Assembly: GCA_026169815.1 (NCBI GenBank)
Contig: JAPFDT010000033.1
Location: 1 to 64,000, forward strand
Direction of reading: 5' to 3'
From: Pseudogracilibacillus sp.
GTDB lineage: Bacteria > Bacillota > Bacilli > Bacillales > Amphibacillaceae
Length of the DNA: 64,000 nucleotides
Position 1 is the first letter of the stretch. Every line of letters begins with the position of its first letter. A program made the translations under genes and the position numbers. Below, piece by piece: positions 1-8,676 of the stretch. The notes beneath the pieces were generated by a model. That model searched no databases. It was not told where the DNA came from and saw nothing but the letters and a program-made list of their open reading frames with translations.

Positions 1-18
1 ATCAAACTCTCCATAAAA
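1..18 (-). rRNA. rrs: 16S rRNA, 5' end only (partial)
   Basis: The reverse complement of the first 18 bases ends in GGAGAGTTTGAT, the start of bacterial 16S rRNA (the 27F primer site). The gene reads leftwards out of the window, so only its first bases are present. The boxA-like leader and promoter immediately upstream support the call. Confidence 0.85.
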
Positions 19-159
19 GTAAAGTTTGCATTGTGTTTTCATTACCGAATGAAAACTCTTAGCTTCAAAATCAAAATTGTTTGACGAGATTGAAAAACAT
101 GTTGAATGATCAACATTCATTTTCGTTCTCTTGACATTTATATTGTCTGTTTAGTTTTC

Positions 160-167
160 AAAGAGCA
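160..167 (-). promoter_or_regulatory. boxA-like antitermination site of the rRNA leader
   Basis: On the minus strand the leader reads TGCTCTTTGAAAACT about 140 nt before the 16S start. This is the usual Bacillus rRNA leader boxA, where Nus factors act in processive antitermination. Confidence 0.6.
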
Positions 168-198
168 AATGCGTCATATGGAAATGACAACAGAAATA

Positions 199-227
199 AC
201 TATACCATGGATTAAAAATCTTAGCAA
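199..227 (-). promoter_or_regulatory. rRNA operon promoter (sigma-A)
   Basis: Minus-strand -35 TTGCTA (222-227) and -10 TATAGT (199-204) are separated by 17 nt and lie upstream of boxA and 16S. Other rrn promoters further upstream are not excluded. pdaB diverges from this promoter. Confidence 0.6.
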
Positions 228-317
228 CTGAAATGAATGTTTTTTATATAGCTTGTTCATATTTTAGCTTTTTTTACATACATTGTATTAGATACATTCT
301 TCTTAAGGAGGTTTTGA

Positions 318-1076
318 ATGGGACATTTTTACGTTTGGAAATTTCAAGCACGCCATCGATTATTAACGCTTTTATTACTATCTTTTATCTGTGCAACATT
401 TATCTTTTTGAAATCTCCATTATCGTTACCAACTTTTACCGAAGACAAGCCGGTTGCTATCACGAAAGGTAATAATAAGGAAAAAAACCTTGCCCTAACT
501 TTTAATATTAGTTGGGGTGATACGAAAGTGTATGATATTTTAGCTGTTTTAAAAGAACATAAGCTTCGGGCGACCTTTTTTGTTAGTGGAGAATGGGCAG
601 AGCGTCATCCACATATATTAGAAGAAATTACAAAAGATAAGCATGAAGTCGGAATGCTTGGTTACCGTTATCAAAGTTATGTCGAACAAGATATCGAAGA
701 CGTGAAAAAGGATATCCAAGAAGCGATTCAAGTTTTTAATAAATTAGGGTTCGATCATATGACATACATTCGTCCTCCAAGTGGACACTTTAATAAAGAA
801 GTCATTGAAACAATTGAACAAATTGGATTAGAACCAGTTCATTGGAGTGTACATCCGAATGATTCAGAAAATCCTGGTACAAAGGCGATTACTGATCAGT
901 TAATTCAAGAAGTAAATAATGGTGATATTATTTTATTACATGCATCGGACACTGCTAAACAAACAGCTGAAGCTTTAAAGGCGGTTATACCAGCTTTACG
1001 TGACAAAAAATTACAGTTCGTTACTTTGTCTGAATTAATTCATGAAGTTTCTTTGGAAGAAGAGTTAATTGAGTAA
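318..1076 (+). CDS. pdaB: Polysaccharide deacetylase family sporulation protein PdaB
   Basis: This 252-residue protein has one N-terminal membrane segment (about residues 14-31) and a NodB-type polysaccharide deacetylase fold. It matches the B. subtilis PdaB pattern closely, including the opening HFYVW. PdaB is needed to keep spores intact late in sporulation. Visible motifs are TFNISWGD (61-68), RPPSGHF (152-158) and LLHASD near 206. Two features are odd. The first catalytic motif has Asn63 where TFD is expected, and the metal-ligand histidine motif H(S/T)xxH is replaced by a Gly/Tyr stretch near 112-118; the latter is also so in B. subtilis PdaB. The start follows AAGGAGG at ideal spacing. 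Its neighbours kbaA, gerD, salA and cwlD are in B. subtilis order. Sporulation sigma control is inferred from the family. Confidence 0.92.
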   Translation: MGHFYVWKFQARHRLLTLLLLSFICATFIFLKSPLSLPTFTEDKPVAITKGNNKEKNLALTFNISWGDTKVYDILAVLKEHKLRATFFVSGEWAERHPHILEEITKDKHEVGMLGYRYQSYVEQDIEDVKKDIQEAIQVFNKLGFDHMTYIRPPSGHFNKEVIETIEQIGLEPVHWSVHPNDSENPGTKAITDQLIQEVNNGDIILLHASDTAKQTAEALKAVIPALRDKKLQFVTLSELIHEVSLEEELIE

Positions 1077-1085
1077 ATAAAAGGA

Positions 1086-1130
1086 AAAAGCTAATTCGGC
1101 GTATAATCAAAACGCCGAATTAGCTTATTT
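1086..1130. terminator. Bidirectional terminator between pdaB and kbaA
   Basis: A 14-bp perfect stem (1088-1101 with 1113-1126) has A-rich sequence on its left and T-rich sequence on its right. It serves both convergent genes. The kbaA stop codon lies inside the right arm. Confidence 0.85.
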
Positions 1131-1802
1131 TTTTGTTTTTTCTTTATGAGATTGTTGTTTATTCTTGGCTTCTCTTGCCTTACGATATTGTTCACGACGC
1201 TCTTCAATTCGACGTTTATGTTCTTCATCAACATGTGTCACTTTTTGTAATGTTAATAGTTGATAACTATTTACCGCTAGAGCTGGAATCAACATTAATA
1301 AAATAAAACTAATATCTGCTGCTCTTAATACTAATGATAATTCTAGCGCTGTTATGACAACCATAAAAAATAACGCCGGTATAAATGCAGTACCATTAGA
1401 TTGCTTCATTTTAAAATATGCTACGATTAATCCGATAACTAAAAGGCTTATAGTAGTTGTAATTTTAAAGCCGAGTGAAAGTTCATCACTTGTAAAATAA
1501 ATTAAATCAAATAAGGCAAATACAATTAGTAACACTTGAACTGTCGGCCAAAACGACTTAAAAAACCCTTGTCCATAACGATGAACAAATAAATATGCAA
1601 AAAATCCAGTTTGGGCAATAACCGTAAAGACAAATGCATATCCTAGAAAAAACAACGCTACTCCTAATAATTCCTTCGCATCAAATGGACTTAATACTGC
1701 TCCATATTCTGCACTCTTTATAAAAAAACTTGCAATAAAACCTACAATTCCACCGATGAAAAATGTTTTAAAAAAGAAATGAACGATTTTACGACTATCC
1801 AC
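1125..1802 (-). CDS. kbaA: KinB-signalling pathway activation protein KbaA
   Basis: This 225-residue integral membrane protein has about six hydrophobic helices and a basic, charged C-terminal tail (from about residue 195, rich in Arg, Lys and Glu). Its identity rests on size, topology and position between pdaB and gerD, as in B. subtilis, where KbaA is required for the KinB branch of the sporulation phosphorelay. The start is GTG at 1802, preceded by GTAGGAGGAC. The protein is some 25 residues longer than B. subtilis KbaA, mainly in the tail. No enzymatic motif is visible. Confidence 0.85.
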   Translation of the reverse strand: MDSRKIVHFFFKTFFIGGIVGFIASFFIKSAEYGAVLSPFDAKELLGVALFFLGYAFVFTVIAQTGFFAYLFVHRYGQGFFKSFWPTVQVLLIVFALFDLIYFTSDELSLGFKITTTISLLVIGLIVAYFKMKQSNGTAFIPALFFMVVITALELSLVLRAADISFILLMLIPALAVNSYQLLTLQKVTHVDEEHKRRIEERREQYRKAREAKNKQQSHKEKTKK

Positions 1803-1931
1803 AAATTGTCCTCCTACATCCTAGTTAGCAGTTCATACGTTCATATTTTATCACGAACCAATATTTATTTCTTCTTATTGCGCATATAATTGGTCGTCTT
1901 TTAACATATTAAAGATAATAAGGAGGATAAA

Positions 1932-2603
1932 ATGATGAAGCGTATTTTTTTATTATCTTTTTGTCTTATTTTCATCTTAGCAGGTTGTTTAAACGAAAGT
2001 TCTTCCAAAAAAGAATTAGATTACGATCAAACGAAAAAGATGGTCGTCGATATTTTGCAAACAGATGAAGGTAAAAAAGTGTTACGAGAGATTATTGCCG
2101 ATGATAAAATGAAACAACATTTAATTATGGATTCTGACACTGTGCAACAATCAATGACAAAAATCCTTGATACTAAAGCAAGTACAACAATGTGGCAGCG
2201 ATTATTTGAAGATCCTGAATTTGTAAAAACGTATCAAGCTTCTATGGAAGATGAACAAAAGGAATTATTTAAAAGTTTAATGTATGATGCGACATTTCAA
2301 AAACAATTATTAGATGTGTTACAAAATCCTGAAATGACGAATCAAACGTTAACTGTTTTAAAGAGCCAACAATTCAGGAAACATTTAGAAGAAACAATTC
2401 AAGAAACTTTGGACACACCTTTATTTCAATCGAAAATTCAACACCTTTTATTAGAAGCTGCGGAAAAGACACAAGAAGAAAACGAAAAAGAAGATAGCAA
2501 AGAAGAAGAAACCGAAACAAAAGATAAAAAGGAGGACGAACAAGAGGAAGAGGATGAAAGCGAATCTAAGGAAGAAAAAGGTGAAAAGGAAGAAGAAGCA
2601 TGA
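1932..2603 (+). CDS. gerD: Spore germination lipoprotein GerD
   Basis: The 223-residue product begins with a lipoprotein signal peptide whose lipobox is LAGC (lipidated Cys19). In B. subtilis GerD is an inner-membrane lipoprotein that clusters nutrient germinant receptors into the germinosome. The middle is helical and hydrophilic. The last 50 residues (about 173-223) are almost only Glu, Asp and Lys with a few Ser and Thr, giving a very acidic tail that makes this protein longer than the B. subtilis form (about 185). AAGGAGGATAAA precedes the start. A long antisense frame over the tail is a by-product of its composition. The kbaA/salA neighbourhood confirms the call. Confidence 0.9.
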   Translation: MMKRIFLLSFCLIFILAGCLNESSSKKELDYDQTKKMVVDILQTDEGKKVLREIIADDKMKQHLIMDSDTVQQSMTKILDTKASTTMWQRLFEDPEFVKTYQASMEDEQKELFKSLMYDATFQKQLLDVLQNPEMTNQTLTVLKSQQFRKHLEETIQETLDTPLFQSKIQHLLLEAAEKTQEENEKEDSKEEETETKDKKEDEQEEEDESESKEEKGEKEEEA

Positions 2604-2643
2604 TTATAAAGTTGTGACATAAAATTACCAATATATATAGCTA

Positions 2644-2682
2644 AAAAGACTGCCAACACACTCGTTGACAGTCTTAGTTTAT
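2644..2682. terminator. Terminator between gerD and salA
   Basis: A 12-bp stem with one mismatch (2646-2657 with 2664-2675) is flanked by A and T runs between two convergent genes. Confidence 0.75.
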
Positions 2683-2687
2683 TATCC

Positions 2688-3752
2688 TTATTTTACTTCT
2701 GCTTCTTCTGTTTGTGCAACTACTTTTGCTGCAATACGGTGGTATTCTTGACCATTTGGATGATCTTCCTGATAAACAGCAGGTGCAAACACATCTTCTT
2801 CCTCATATGGCTGTTGTAAAGATAAACGACCAAGCACTTTTGTTTCTAGTACTTCTGCTAATTTATCTCCGCCACCTTTTCCAAAGACATACTCTTTTTC
2901 ACCTGTTAGCTCACTTTCAAAGTAAGACATATTTTCAATTACACCTAAAATAGTATGGTCTGTTTTCATCGCCATTTGCCCAGCACGCGCTGCTACAAAA
3001 GCTGCAGTTGGGTGAGGTGTTGTAACAATTATTTCTTTACATGAAGGAATTAATTCATGTACGTCCATGGCAATATCACCTGTTCCTGGTGGTAAATCGA
3101 GTAATAAGTAGTCTAAATCACCCCACTCTACTTGTTGGAAGAAACTACTTAATACTTTACCTAACATTGGTCCACGCCAAATAACTGGCGAGTTATCTTC
3201 AACGAAAAAGCCCATTGAAATTACTTTTACGCCAAAACGCTCAACAGGAATAATTTTTCCACCACGTTCTACTGGACCTTTTTCAACGCCCATCATTTCA
3301 GGAATACTAAATCCATAAATGTCAGCATCAATAATCCCTACTTTTTTACCTAAACGTTTTAATGCCATTGCTAAGTTTACAGTAACGGTTGATTTACCAA
3401 CTCCACCTTTACCACTAGCAATAGCAATAAATTCTGGTTGCTTTTCTTGTGATAAAATAGAACTGTCTTCTTCACTCGCTGGTTGGAGTTTTTTAATAAC
3501 ATCTTCTGGTAACTCTTCAAAACGTAAACCGACCGTACTTGCACCATTACGTTTTAAAATACCGACAATTTCTTGTTGTAATTGCATTTGTTCGGCTGTG
3601 TTCGGCTTACCGATTGCTAACTTAACACTAACGTGACGCTTTTCTTCATTTACAGAAACAGATACAATACCTTCCGTTTCTTCAAAACTTGTATGTAAAA
3701 ACGGATCTTGAATTGGATTAAGAAGCTGAATGACCTCTTCCTTTGTTATCAT
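2688..3752 (-). CDS. salA: Mrp/NBP35-type P-loop ATPase SalA
   Basis: This 354-residue protein has an N-terminal MIP18/DUF59-like domain (about 1-85) and a Mrp-family ATPase domain with the deviant Walker A motif SGKGGVGKST near residue 112. In B. subtilis SalA (YbaL/Mrp) indirectly derepresses aprE through scoC. Relatives carry iron-sulfur clusters. The CxxC pair of ApbC-type carriers is absent (the NMSYFES region has no cysteine), as in B. subtilis SalA, so Fe-S transfer is doubtful. I chose the ATG at 3752 (MITKEEV). A longer frame reaching 3779 has no SD, whereas GGGATGGTG lies before 3752. It lies downstream of cwlD, as in B. subtilis. Confidence 0.88.
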   Translation of the reverse strand: MITKEEVIQLLNPIQDPFLHTSFEETEGIVSVSVNEEKRHVSVKLAIGKPNTAEQMQLQQEIVGILKRNGASTVGLRFEELPEDVIKKLQPASEEDSSILSQEKQPEFIAIASGKGGVGKSTVTVNLAMALKRLGKKVGIIDADIYGFSIPEMMGVEKGPVERGGKIIPVERFGVKVISMGFFVEDNSPVIWRGPMLGKVLSSFFQQVEWGDLDYLLLDLPPGTGDIAMDVHELIPSCKEIIVTTPHPTAAFVAARAGQMAMKTDHTILGVIENMSYFESELTGEKEYVFGKGGGDKLAEVLETKVLGRLSLQQPYEEEDVFAPAVYQEDHPNGQEYHRIAAKVVAQTEEAEVK

Positions 3753-3898
3753 GAAAATACACCATCCCTTTTTCGACATTAAATAGTACTCTTATTTACA
3801 TGTAGTATAACATAAATTAAGACAAATCTTTATCCTCGAGACTTTCCCTGGGTATTTATTCATGATTACGACATTTATGATCCACTCAGCTACACTCC

Positions 3899-4609
3899 TT
3901 ATTGACTTTCTTCTAACGTAAATTGAAGCATGCCTTGATAGACACTTGCGGCTAACTTCTTTTGATAACTTGTCTTCTCCAATAAAGCTCGTTCCTGTTC
4001 ATTCGACAAAAAGCCCAATTCTACTAGTGCACCTGGTACTTCAGCATGTTTCAACAAATACACTGTGTCAATTTGTAATGGTGTACGATCCGTATTTTTC
4101 ATATTAGCAATTAGTTCTGTTTGAATTGATTCAGCTAATAGTTTATTTTCTGTAAAACTCGGATAAAAAAACGTCTGTGACCCTGACCAGCGTGGATTTG
4201 GTATCGCATTTAAATGAATCGTTAAGAAAAGATCAGCTTCTTTTTCTTTAATAAATGCTAAACGATTTCTAATATCCTCTGATTTACGACGGGATAAACC
4301 TTTCGTATCTTTATTTGCCAAATCACGATCATCTTCCCTTGTTAAATAAACTACTGCGCCGGCTTGTTCTAAATAATGGCGGATTAACTTAGCTACTTCA
4401 AGTGTGATGTTTTTTTCATCTAGATTGTTTGAACCTTTAGCGCCTCCATCTGGTCCTCCGTGTCCTGGATCAAGTACAATAGTCTGTCCAGCAAATGGTT
4501 GAGGTATCGCTTTGTAATTTGGTAACACTTGTTGTAGCGGAAATTGAATTAATAACCATAAGATGACACATCCTAAACTCCATAACACTATTTTATAATA
4601 TCGTTGCAT
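3899..4609 (-). CDS. cwlD: N-acetylmuramoyl-L-alanine amidase CwlD
   Basis: This protein of about 236 residues has an N-terminal membrane anchor and an Amidase_3 domain. Zinc-amidase motifs are visible: LDPGHGG near 47-53, a Glu in DEKNITLE near 66-73, LTIHLNAIPNP, and the C-terminal catalytic Glu in VELGFLSN. In spore formers CwlD, with PdaA, makes the muramic-delta-lactam of cortex peptidoglycan that germination enzymes recognise. The ATG at 4609 is preferred because AAAGGG lies 8 nt upstream. A GTG three codons earlier abuts the SD. The gene ends the sporulation block, and in B. subtilis it sits close to rpsI, which here is 49 kb away. Confidence 0.92.
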   Translation of the reverse strand: MQRYYKIVLWSLGCVILWLLIQFPLQQVLPNYKAIPQPFAGQTIVLDPGHGGPDGGAKGSNNLDEKNITLEVAKLIRHYLEQAGAVVYLTREDDRDLANKDTKGLSRRKSEDIRNRLAFIKEKEADLFLTIHLNAIPNPRWSGSQTFFYPSFTENKLLAESIQTELIANMKNTDRTPLQIDTVYLLKHAEVPGALVELGFLSNEQERALLEKTSYQKKLAASVYQGMLQFTLEESQ

Positions 4610-4703
4610 CTTCCTCACCCTTTCTCTTACTAGAATATGAAGATAACAACTTGATATGACAGTGAATCTATATAATTTTGAATGATTACGAAAATCATAT
4701 TTG

Positions 4704-4712
4704 TGGTATAAT
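4704..4712 (+). promoter_or_regulatory. Extended -10 promoter of the AI-2E family gene
   Basis: TGGTATAAT forms a consensus extended -10 about 70 nt before the GTG start. No good -35 is needed for this class and none is seen. Confidence 0.6.
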
Positions 4713-4784
4713 AGTTAAATATAAGTAACTAAATACGTAGATTAATATAAAGTGCTCTTATTCTAGAGAGGAGGATAACATATT

Positions 4785-5864
4785 GTGACCAGAAAATTAT
4801 GGTTTCAACTAGCCGTTGGTATTTTACTTAGTTTATTTATTATTAAATATTTTATTGAGGTTAAATGGATCTTATCTCCTGTTATTATCGTGTTAAAAAC
4901 TATTTTTTATCCGTTAATAATAGCGGGTGTACTATTTTATGTAACGGTTCCTGCTCAATTGTTTTTAGAAAGTAAAAAGTTCCCACGATGGGCAAGCATT
5001 TCGACGATTTTCATATTAATTAGCGCTGCAATTTGGGTAGGTTTCTCCATTGTCGGGCCACCGATCATTCATCAGATTAATAATTTAATTGAAAATGCAC
5101 CTGCCATTGTTAACGAGTCAACTGTTTTCGTTGTTGATTTACTAGAAAAAGCAAGTATCTTACCAAAATGGTTAAATGATGCGATTGATGCATTCAAAGA
5201 TACACTCACAGCTTTACCAGCTGAGTTTGGTAAATGGACTGTTTCGCTTATTCAATCAGTATTTTCCGGAGCACTCGTCGCTATTCTTACGCCGTTCTTT
5301 TTAATTTTCATGTTAAAAGATCACGAAAAACTTGTTCCATTTGTAACGAAGTTTTTTTCAGGGGATACAAAAACATGGATAGAAAAAACACTAAAAGATA
5401 TTGATGATGTTTTAAACTTATATATACGAGGACAAATTTTAATCAGTTCGATTTTAGCTATTTTGTTATTTATCGGTTATTCGATTATCGGACTAAATTT
5501 TGCATTATTATTAGTTGTTTTCGCCTTTTTCATGAATATTATCCCGTTTATTGGACCATGGATTGCATTTATTCCTGCGTTAACGATCGCCTTTTTCCAA
5601 GATCCGATTATGGCGATTTGGGTTTCTGTGATTACACTTATTGCTCAACAAACCGATGCAAACTTAATTACACCGAACATAATGGGAAAAACATTAAATA
5701 TCCATCCATTGACAATTATTACCATTTTATTAGCTGCTGGAAATATTGCTGGTCTCATCGGAATATTACTCGCAGTACCAGGCTATGCAGTTGGTAAAGC
5801 GATCATATCTAACATTTACGAACAGCGAGTCAAAATAAAACGAACAGCTCAAAAAACAATTTAA
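4785..5864 (+). CDS. AI-2E family transporter (YtvI/YueF-type permease)
   Basis: The 359-residue polytopic protein has the AI-2E (UPF0118) layout: two to three N-terminal helices, a long soluble-looking segment (about 85-150), then a C-terminal bundle of helices with the family's PFIGPWIAFIPA stretch. Family members export autoinducer-2 or act as sodium/proton antiporters, so the substrate is unknown here. The start is GTG with GAGGAGGATAACA upstream. The gene is monocistronic between an extended -10 promoter and a strong terminator, pointing against the neighbouring phosphate operon. Confidence 0.85.
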   Translation: MTRKLWFQLAVGILLSLFIIKYFIEVKWILSPVIIVLKTIFYPLIIAGVLFYVTVPAQLFLESKKFPRWASISTIFILISAAIWVGFSIVGPPIIHQINNLIENAPAIVNESTVFVVDLLEKASILPKWLNDAIDAFKDTLTALPAEFGKWTVSLIQSVFSGALVAILTPFFLIFMLKDHEKLVPFVTKFFSGDTKTWIEKTLKDIDDVLNLYIRGQILISSILAILLFIGYSIIGLNFALLLVVFAFFMNIIPFIGPWIAFIPALTIAFFQDPIMAIWVSVITLIAQQTDANLITPNIMGKTLNIHPLTIITILLAAGNIAGLIGILLAVPGYAVGKAIISNIYEQRVKIKRTAQKTI

Positions 5865-5871
5865 CTTATAC

Positions 5872-5916
5872 AAAAAACCGCAATCAACATAATGATTTAT
5901 GTTAATTGCGGTTTTA
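5872..5916. terminator. Bidirectional terminator (AI-2E gene / pit)
   Basis: A stem of about 17 bp with one mismatch (5874-5890 with 5899-5915) has its A-rich and T-rich ends correctly placed for both convergent genes. Confidence 0.85.
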
Positions 5917-5934
5917 CTATAACATGATGAATTT

Positions 5935-6936
5935 TTATCCAGCAAAGAAATCTAAGAAAAGATAAACTAAGCCAGCAATGAGTGCTGAAATTGGCATCGT
6001 AATAATCCACGTTATAATCATTCGTTGAGCTGTATCCCATTTTACTCCGCGCACTCGGTGAGATGTACCAACACCTAAAATTGACGAAGAAATAACATGC
6101 GTTGTACTTACTGGTAAATGTAAAAATGTCGCACCAAAAATGACCGCAGCACCGGTTGCATCTGCCGCTACACCATTAATAGGACGAATTTTCATAATTT
6201 TTCCGCCTACTGTTTTAATAATTTTCCAACCACCCATTGCGGTACCTAATGCCATTGCTAAAGCACAAGCAAATTGTACCCACAACTGCACATCATTGGA
6301 ACTTTGATATCCATTAACAATTAGTGCCATTGTAATAATACCCATCGCTTTTTGCGCGTCATTTGTTCCGTGAGAATAAGCTTGCATTGCTGCAGTAAAA
6401 ATTTGAATACGACGGAAACGACGATTCGTTTTAGATAAATTATTGTTTTTAAACACAACTTTAAAAATACTATATACAATAAATCCTACTGTAAAAGCAA
6501 TAACTGGCGAGATAAGTAATGCTTTAATAATCGATGTAAATCCACTGTAATTAAGCATGTTAAAACCTGCCGCAGCTATAACCGCACCTGCAATAGAACC
6601 AATTAATGCATGTGATGAACTACTCGGAATTCCAAAATACCATGTAATTAAATTCCAAGCTATTGCAGCAATTAACGCTGCCATAATGACGAGCGAACCA
6701 TTATCTAATGCAAATGGATCGACAATATCTTTTGTAATTGTTTTCGCAACCCCAGTAAACGTCATCGCCCCTGCAAAGTTCATCACAGAAGCTAATATAA
6801 TAGCATGACGAGGTTGTAGAGCTTTAGTCGATACAGATGTTGCAATTGCATTTGCCGTATCATGGAAACCATTTATAAAATCAAAAATAATTGCTAACGC
6901 GACAATTGAAATTGTCACTATCAAAATAGTGTTCAT
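5935..6936 (-). CDS. pit: Inorganic phosphate transporter, PiT family
   Basis: This 333-residue permease carries both PiT signature repeats: GFHDTANAIATSVSTKAL near residue 23 and SHGTNDAQKAMG near 188. It has about ten hydrophobic segments. The family imports phosphate as metal-phosphate with protons or sodium. It starts 16 nt after the stop of a DUF47 gene, the usual pit partner (ykaB-ykaA in B. subtilis), so the two form an operon. Substrate is inferred from family. Some PiT homologues move sulfate, but DUF47 linkage favours phosphate. Confidence 0.9.
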   Translation of the reverse strand: MNTILIVTISIVALAIIFDFINGFHDTANAIATSVSTKALQPRHAIILASVMNFAGAMTFTGVAKTITKDIVDPFALDNGSLVIMAALIAAIAWNLITWYFGIPSSSSHALIGSIAGAVIAAAGFNMLNYSGFTSIIKALLISPVIAFTVGFIVYSIFKVVFKNNNLSKTNRRFRRIQIFTAAMQAYSHGTNDAQKAMGIITMALIVNGYQSSNDVQLWVQFACALAMALGTAMGGWKIIKTVGGKIMKIRPINGVAADATGAAVIFGATFLHLPVSTTHVISSSILGVGTSHRVRGVKWDTAQRMIITWIITMPISALIAGLVYLFLDFFAG

Positions 6937-6952
6937 ATGTCCTAATTACTCC

Positions 6953-7570
6953 TTAAGCATTTTTCATAATAATCGCTTCAAATGTATTCGCCACATCTTG
7001 GCAACAGTCTGCAATTTCTTCTAACTCTTCATATATCTCCTTATATTGGATAATACGAATTGGATCTTTTTCTGTTTTAAATAAATGCTTAATGGACTCT
7101 CGACGAATTTCGTCACATTGTGATTCATAATCTTTAATTAAAATAGCATGTTCACGCATGTCTAATAACTTTTTCTGATTCAATAAGTCTACCGCTTTAT
7201 CAATCTCAATTACACTCAATTGTATAGCTTCGACAAACTTTATCATATAATCATCTGCATTAATCATTTCATACATTTCAAACATCGATGCAGCACTTTC
7301 TAACCCATCTAAAACGTCATCCATATGCATGGCTAATGATAAAATATCTTCACGCTCAATCGGCGTAATAAACACTTTATTTAAATTATGAATGACTTTA
7401 TGAACAAGTGAATCGCCTGTCGTTTCATAATTTTTTACCGTTTTGAAGAACTCAACTACATCGGCTTTATTTTTCAACTTATATTCAGCAAAATAATTAG
7501 TACTTTCTACTAAGTTTGCAGATATTTCTTTTAAATATACGGAAAACTGGTCTTCTTTTTTAAAAAACAC
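6953..7570 (-). CDS. DUF47 family Pit accessory protein (PhoU-like, YkaA-type)
   Basis: The 205-residue, wholly soluble helical protein is of the DUF47/PhoU-like family, which is nearly always encoded with PiT permeases and is thought to regulate them. The conserved acidic-histidine stretch ILSLAMHMDDVLDG lies near residues 75-88. The start is GTG at 7570 with AAGGG upstream. It is the first gene of the pit operon. Confidence 0.87.
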   Translation of the reverse strand: MFFKKEDQFSVYLKEISANLVESTNYFAEYKLKNKADVVEFFKTVKNYETTGDSLVHKVIHNLNKVFITPIEREDILSLAMHMDDVLDGLESAASMFEMYEMINADDYMIKFVEAIQLSVIEIDKAVDLLNQKKLLDMREHAILIKDYESQCDEIRRESIKHLFKTEKDPIRIIQYKEIYEELEEIADCCQDVANTFEAIIMKNA

Positions 7571-7816
7571 TGTTTTTGCCGCCCTTCCTAATCAGGTTCA
7601 TGTTCTCAGCATAAGTAAGTCATTACTCAGCACAAAACATGGGTAATATTTCTTCATTTTTACCATCACTATCATAACCTAAAATTCGACTTTGTTATAG
7701 TTTTTACACTTAAATGTAACACAAATTTTACAATTGAATCGTTTTGTCAATACAATGAATAGCATCAATATTCAATCCATTCGTAATTCGCCTTCTATTA
7801 TACAGTTAACCATAGC
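7571..7816 (-). promoter_or_regulatory. Upstream region of the DUF47-pit operon
   Basis: About 250 nt without a gene. On the minus strand a TTGACA hexamer (7745-7750) could be a -35, but the matching -10 is poor. Several TTxACA-like hexamers follow. No PhoP box can be claimed from this alone. Confidence 0.3.
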
Positions 7817-7817
7817 A

Positions 7818-7854
7818 AAAAGTAGAAAAGCATTTGCTCCTCTACTTGTTTTTT
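7818..7854 (-). terminator. Terminator of the flavin reductase gene
   Basis: A 13-bp stem (7820-7832 with 7835-7847) is closed by G-U pairs in the minus-strand transcript and followed by a U run. Confidence 0.7.
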
Positions 7855-7876
7855 ACCATCTATTTTTCATCATTTA

Positions 7877-8374
7877 TTATTTGTAAAACGTTTTTGGAAT
7901 CGCACCTAGATGACGCTTATGATATAAAAGTGGCGCTTGATCTGTTGCAACAATATTTTTCACTTCACCGAATAAAGTTGTATGATCGCCTACTTCTACT
8001 GCTTTAAATGTAGTACATTCTAATGTAGCTAGTGCATCTGCTAAAACAGGTGCACCGTGTTCTGATAATGTCCATTCACAATTATCAAATCGTTCTTCTT
8101 CTTTTGTTGAAAAAAGTAACGCTAAGTCCTTTTGATCTTCTGCTAATATATTTACAGCGAATTTATCAATATTCTTAAACGTTTGATAAGTCGAGACATT
8201 TTCATCAATCGACCATAAAATTAATAATGGATCTAATGATACAGATGCAAATGAATTTACAGTTAATCCAATCGGTTCGTTTTGTTCATCTAAAGCCGTT
8301 ACAACTGTCACACCTGTTGGATAACTTCCTAACGCTTTACGAAACAGCGCTTCTTGCTCAACATGCTCTCCCAT
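7877..8374 (-). CDS. Flavin reductase family protein (FMN-binding split barrel)
   Basis: The 165-residue protein has the flavin reductase-like fold: ALGSYPTGVTVVTA at the N-terminus, TVNSFASVSLDPLLILWSID in the flavin-binding part, and a C-terminal GDHTTLFGEV. Related proteins (HpaC type) give reduced FMN/FAD to monooxygenases or act alone. The ATG at 8374 is chosen because TAGGAG lies 8 nt upstream; an ATG 13 codons earlier has no SD. It has its own terminator and no monooxygenase beside it, so the partner is unknown. Not closely related by eye to the second flavin reductase at 50264. Confidence 0.8.
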   Translation of the reverse strand: MGEHVEQEALFRKALGSYPTGVTVVTALDEQNEPIGLTVNSFASVSLDPLLILWSIDENVSTYQTFKNIDKFAVNILAEDQKDLALLFSTKEEERFDNCEWTLSEHGAPVLADALATLECTTFKAVEVGDHTTLFGEVKNIVATDQAPLLYHKRHLGAIPKTFYK

Positions 8375-8630
8375 TTTCCCAACTCCTAAATATTTTAAAT
8401 TGCAAGATTTCAACTTGCGATGATTAATTTATATCTATAATAAATAGTATAGCTGTTTTTCATTGTGATTAAAATAGAATTGCGTTATCAAAACCTTGAT
8501 ATTCATCGTATGTTAATAATAACTAAATGTTAAACGTGATGATAATAATGATATAATCGACAATCATTTTCTAAAAAGCGACCTAATATGTTCGACAAAA
8601 ACTTCCACAATATTTCCCGGGAAATGAAAA
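8375..8630. promoter_or_regulatory. Intergenic region upstream of the flavin reductase gene
   Basis: This AT-rich stretch has no convincing gene. A small palindrome GCAAG-N7-CTTGC (8402-8418) lies about 30 nt before the flavin reductase start and is a candidate operator. A TATACT-like -10 sits near 8450 on the minus strand. Confidence 0.3.
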
Positions 8631-8667
8631 ACTCAGAAGTCGACACAATTGTGCCTTCTTCTGAGTA
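8631..8667 (-). terminator. Terminator of the first YceI gene
   Basis: ACTCAGAAG (8631-8639) pairs with CTTCTGAGT (8658-8666). The minus-strand stem is followed by a U run. Confidence 0.75.
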
Positions 8668-8676
8668 AATCATTTA

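Noticed and set aside
131-159. TTGACA on the plus strand upstream of pdaB as a -35
   Set aside because: No -10 at proper distance; the sequence belongs to the rRNA leader read on the other strand.
2438-2659. Serine-rich antisense frame over gerD
   Set aside because: It mirrors the Glu/Asp/Lys tail codons of gerD and has no SD.
7571-7816. PhoP boxes upstream of the pit operon
   Set aside because: TTxACA-like hexamers are not at regular 11-bp steps; chance in AT-rich DNA is likely.
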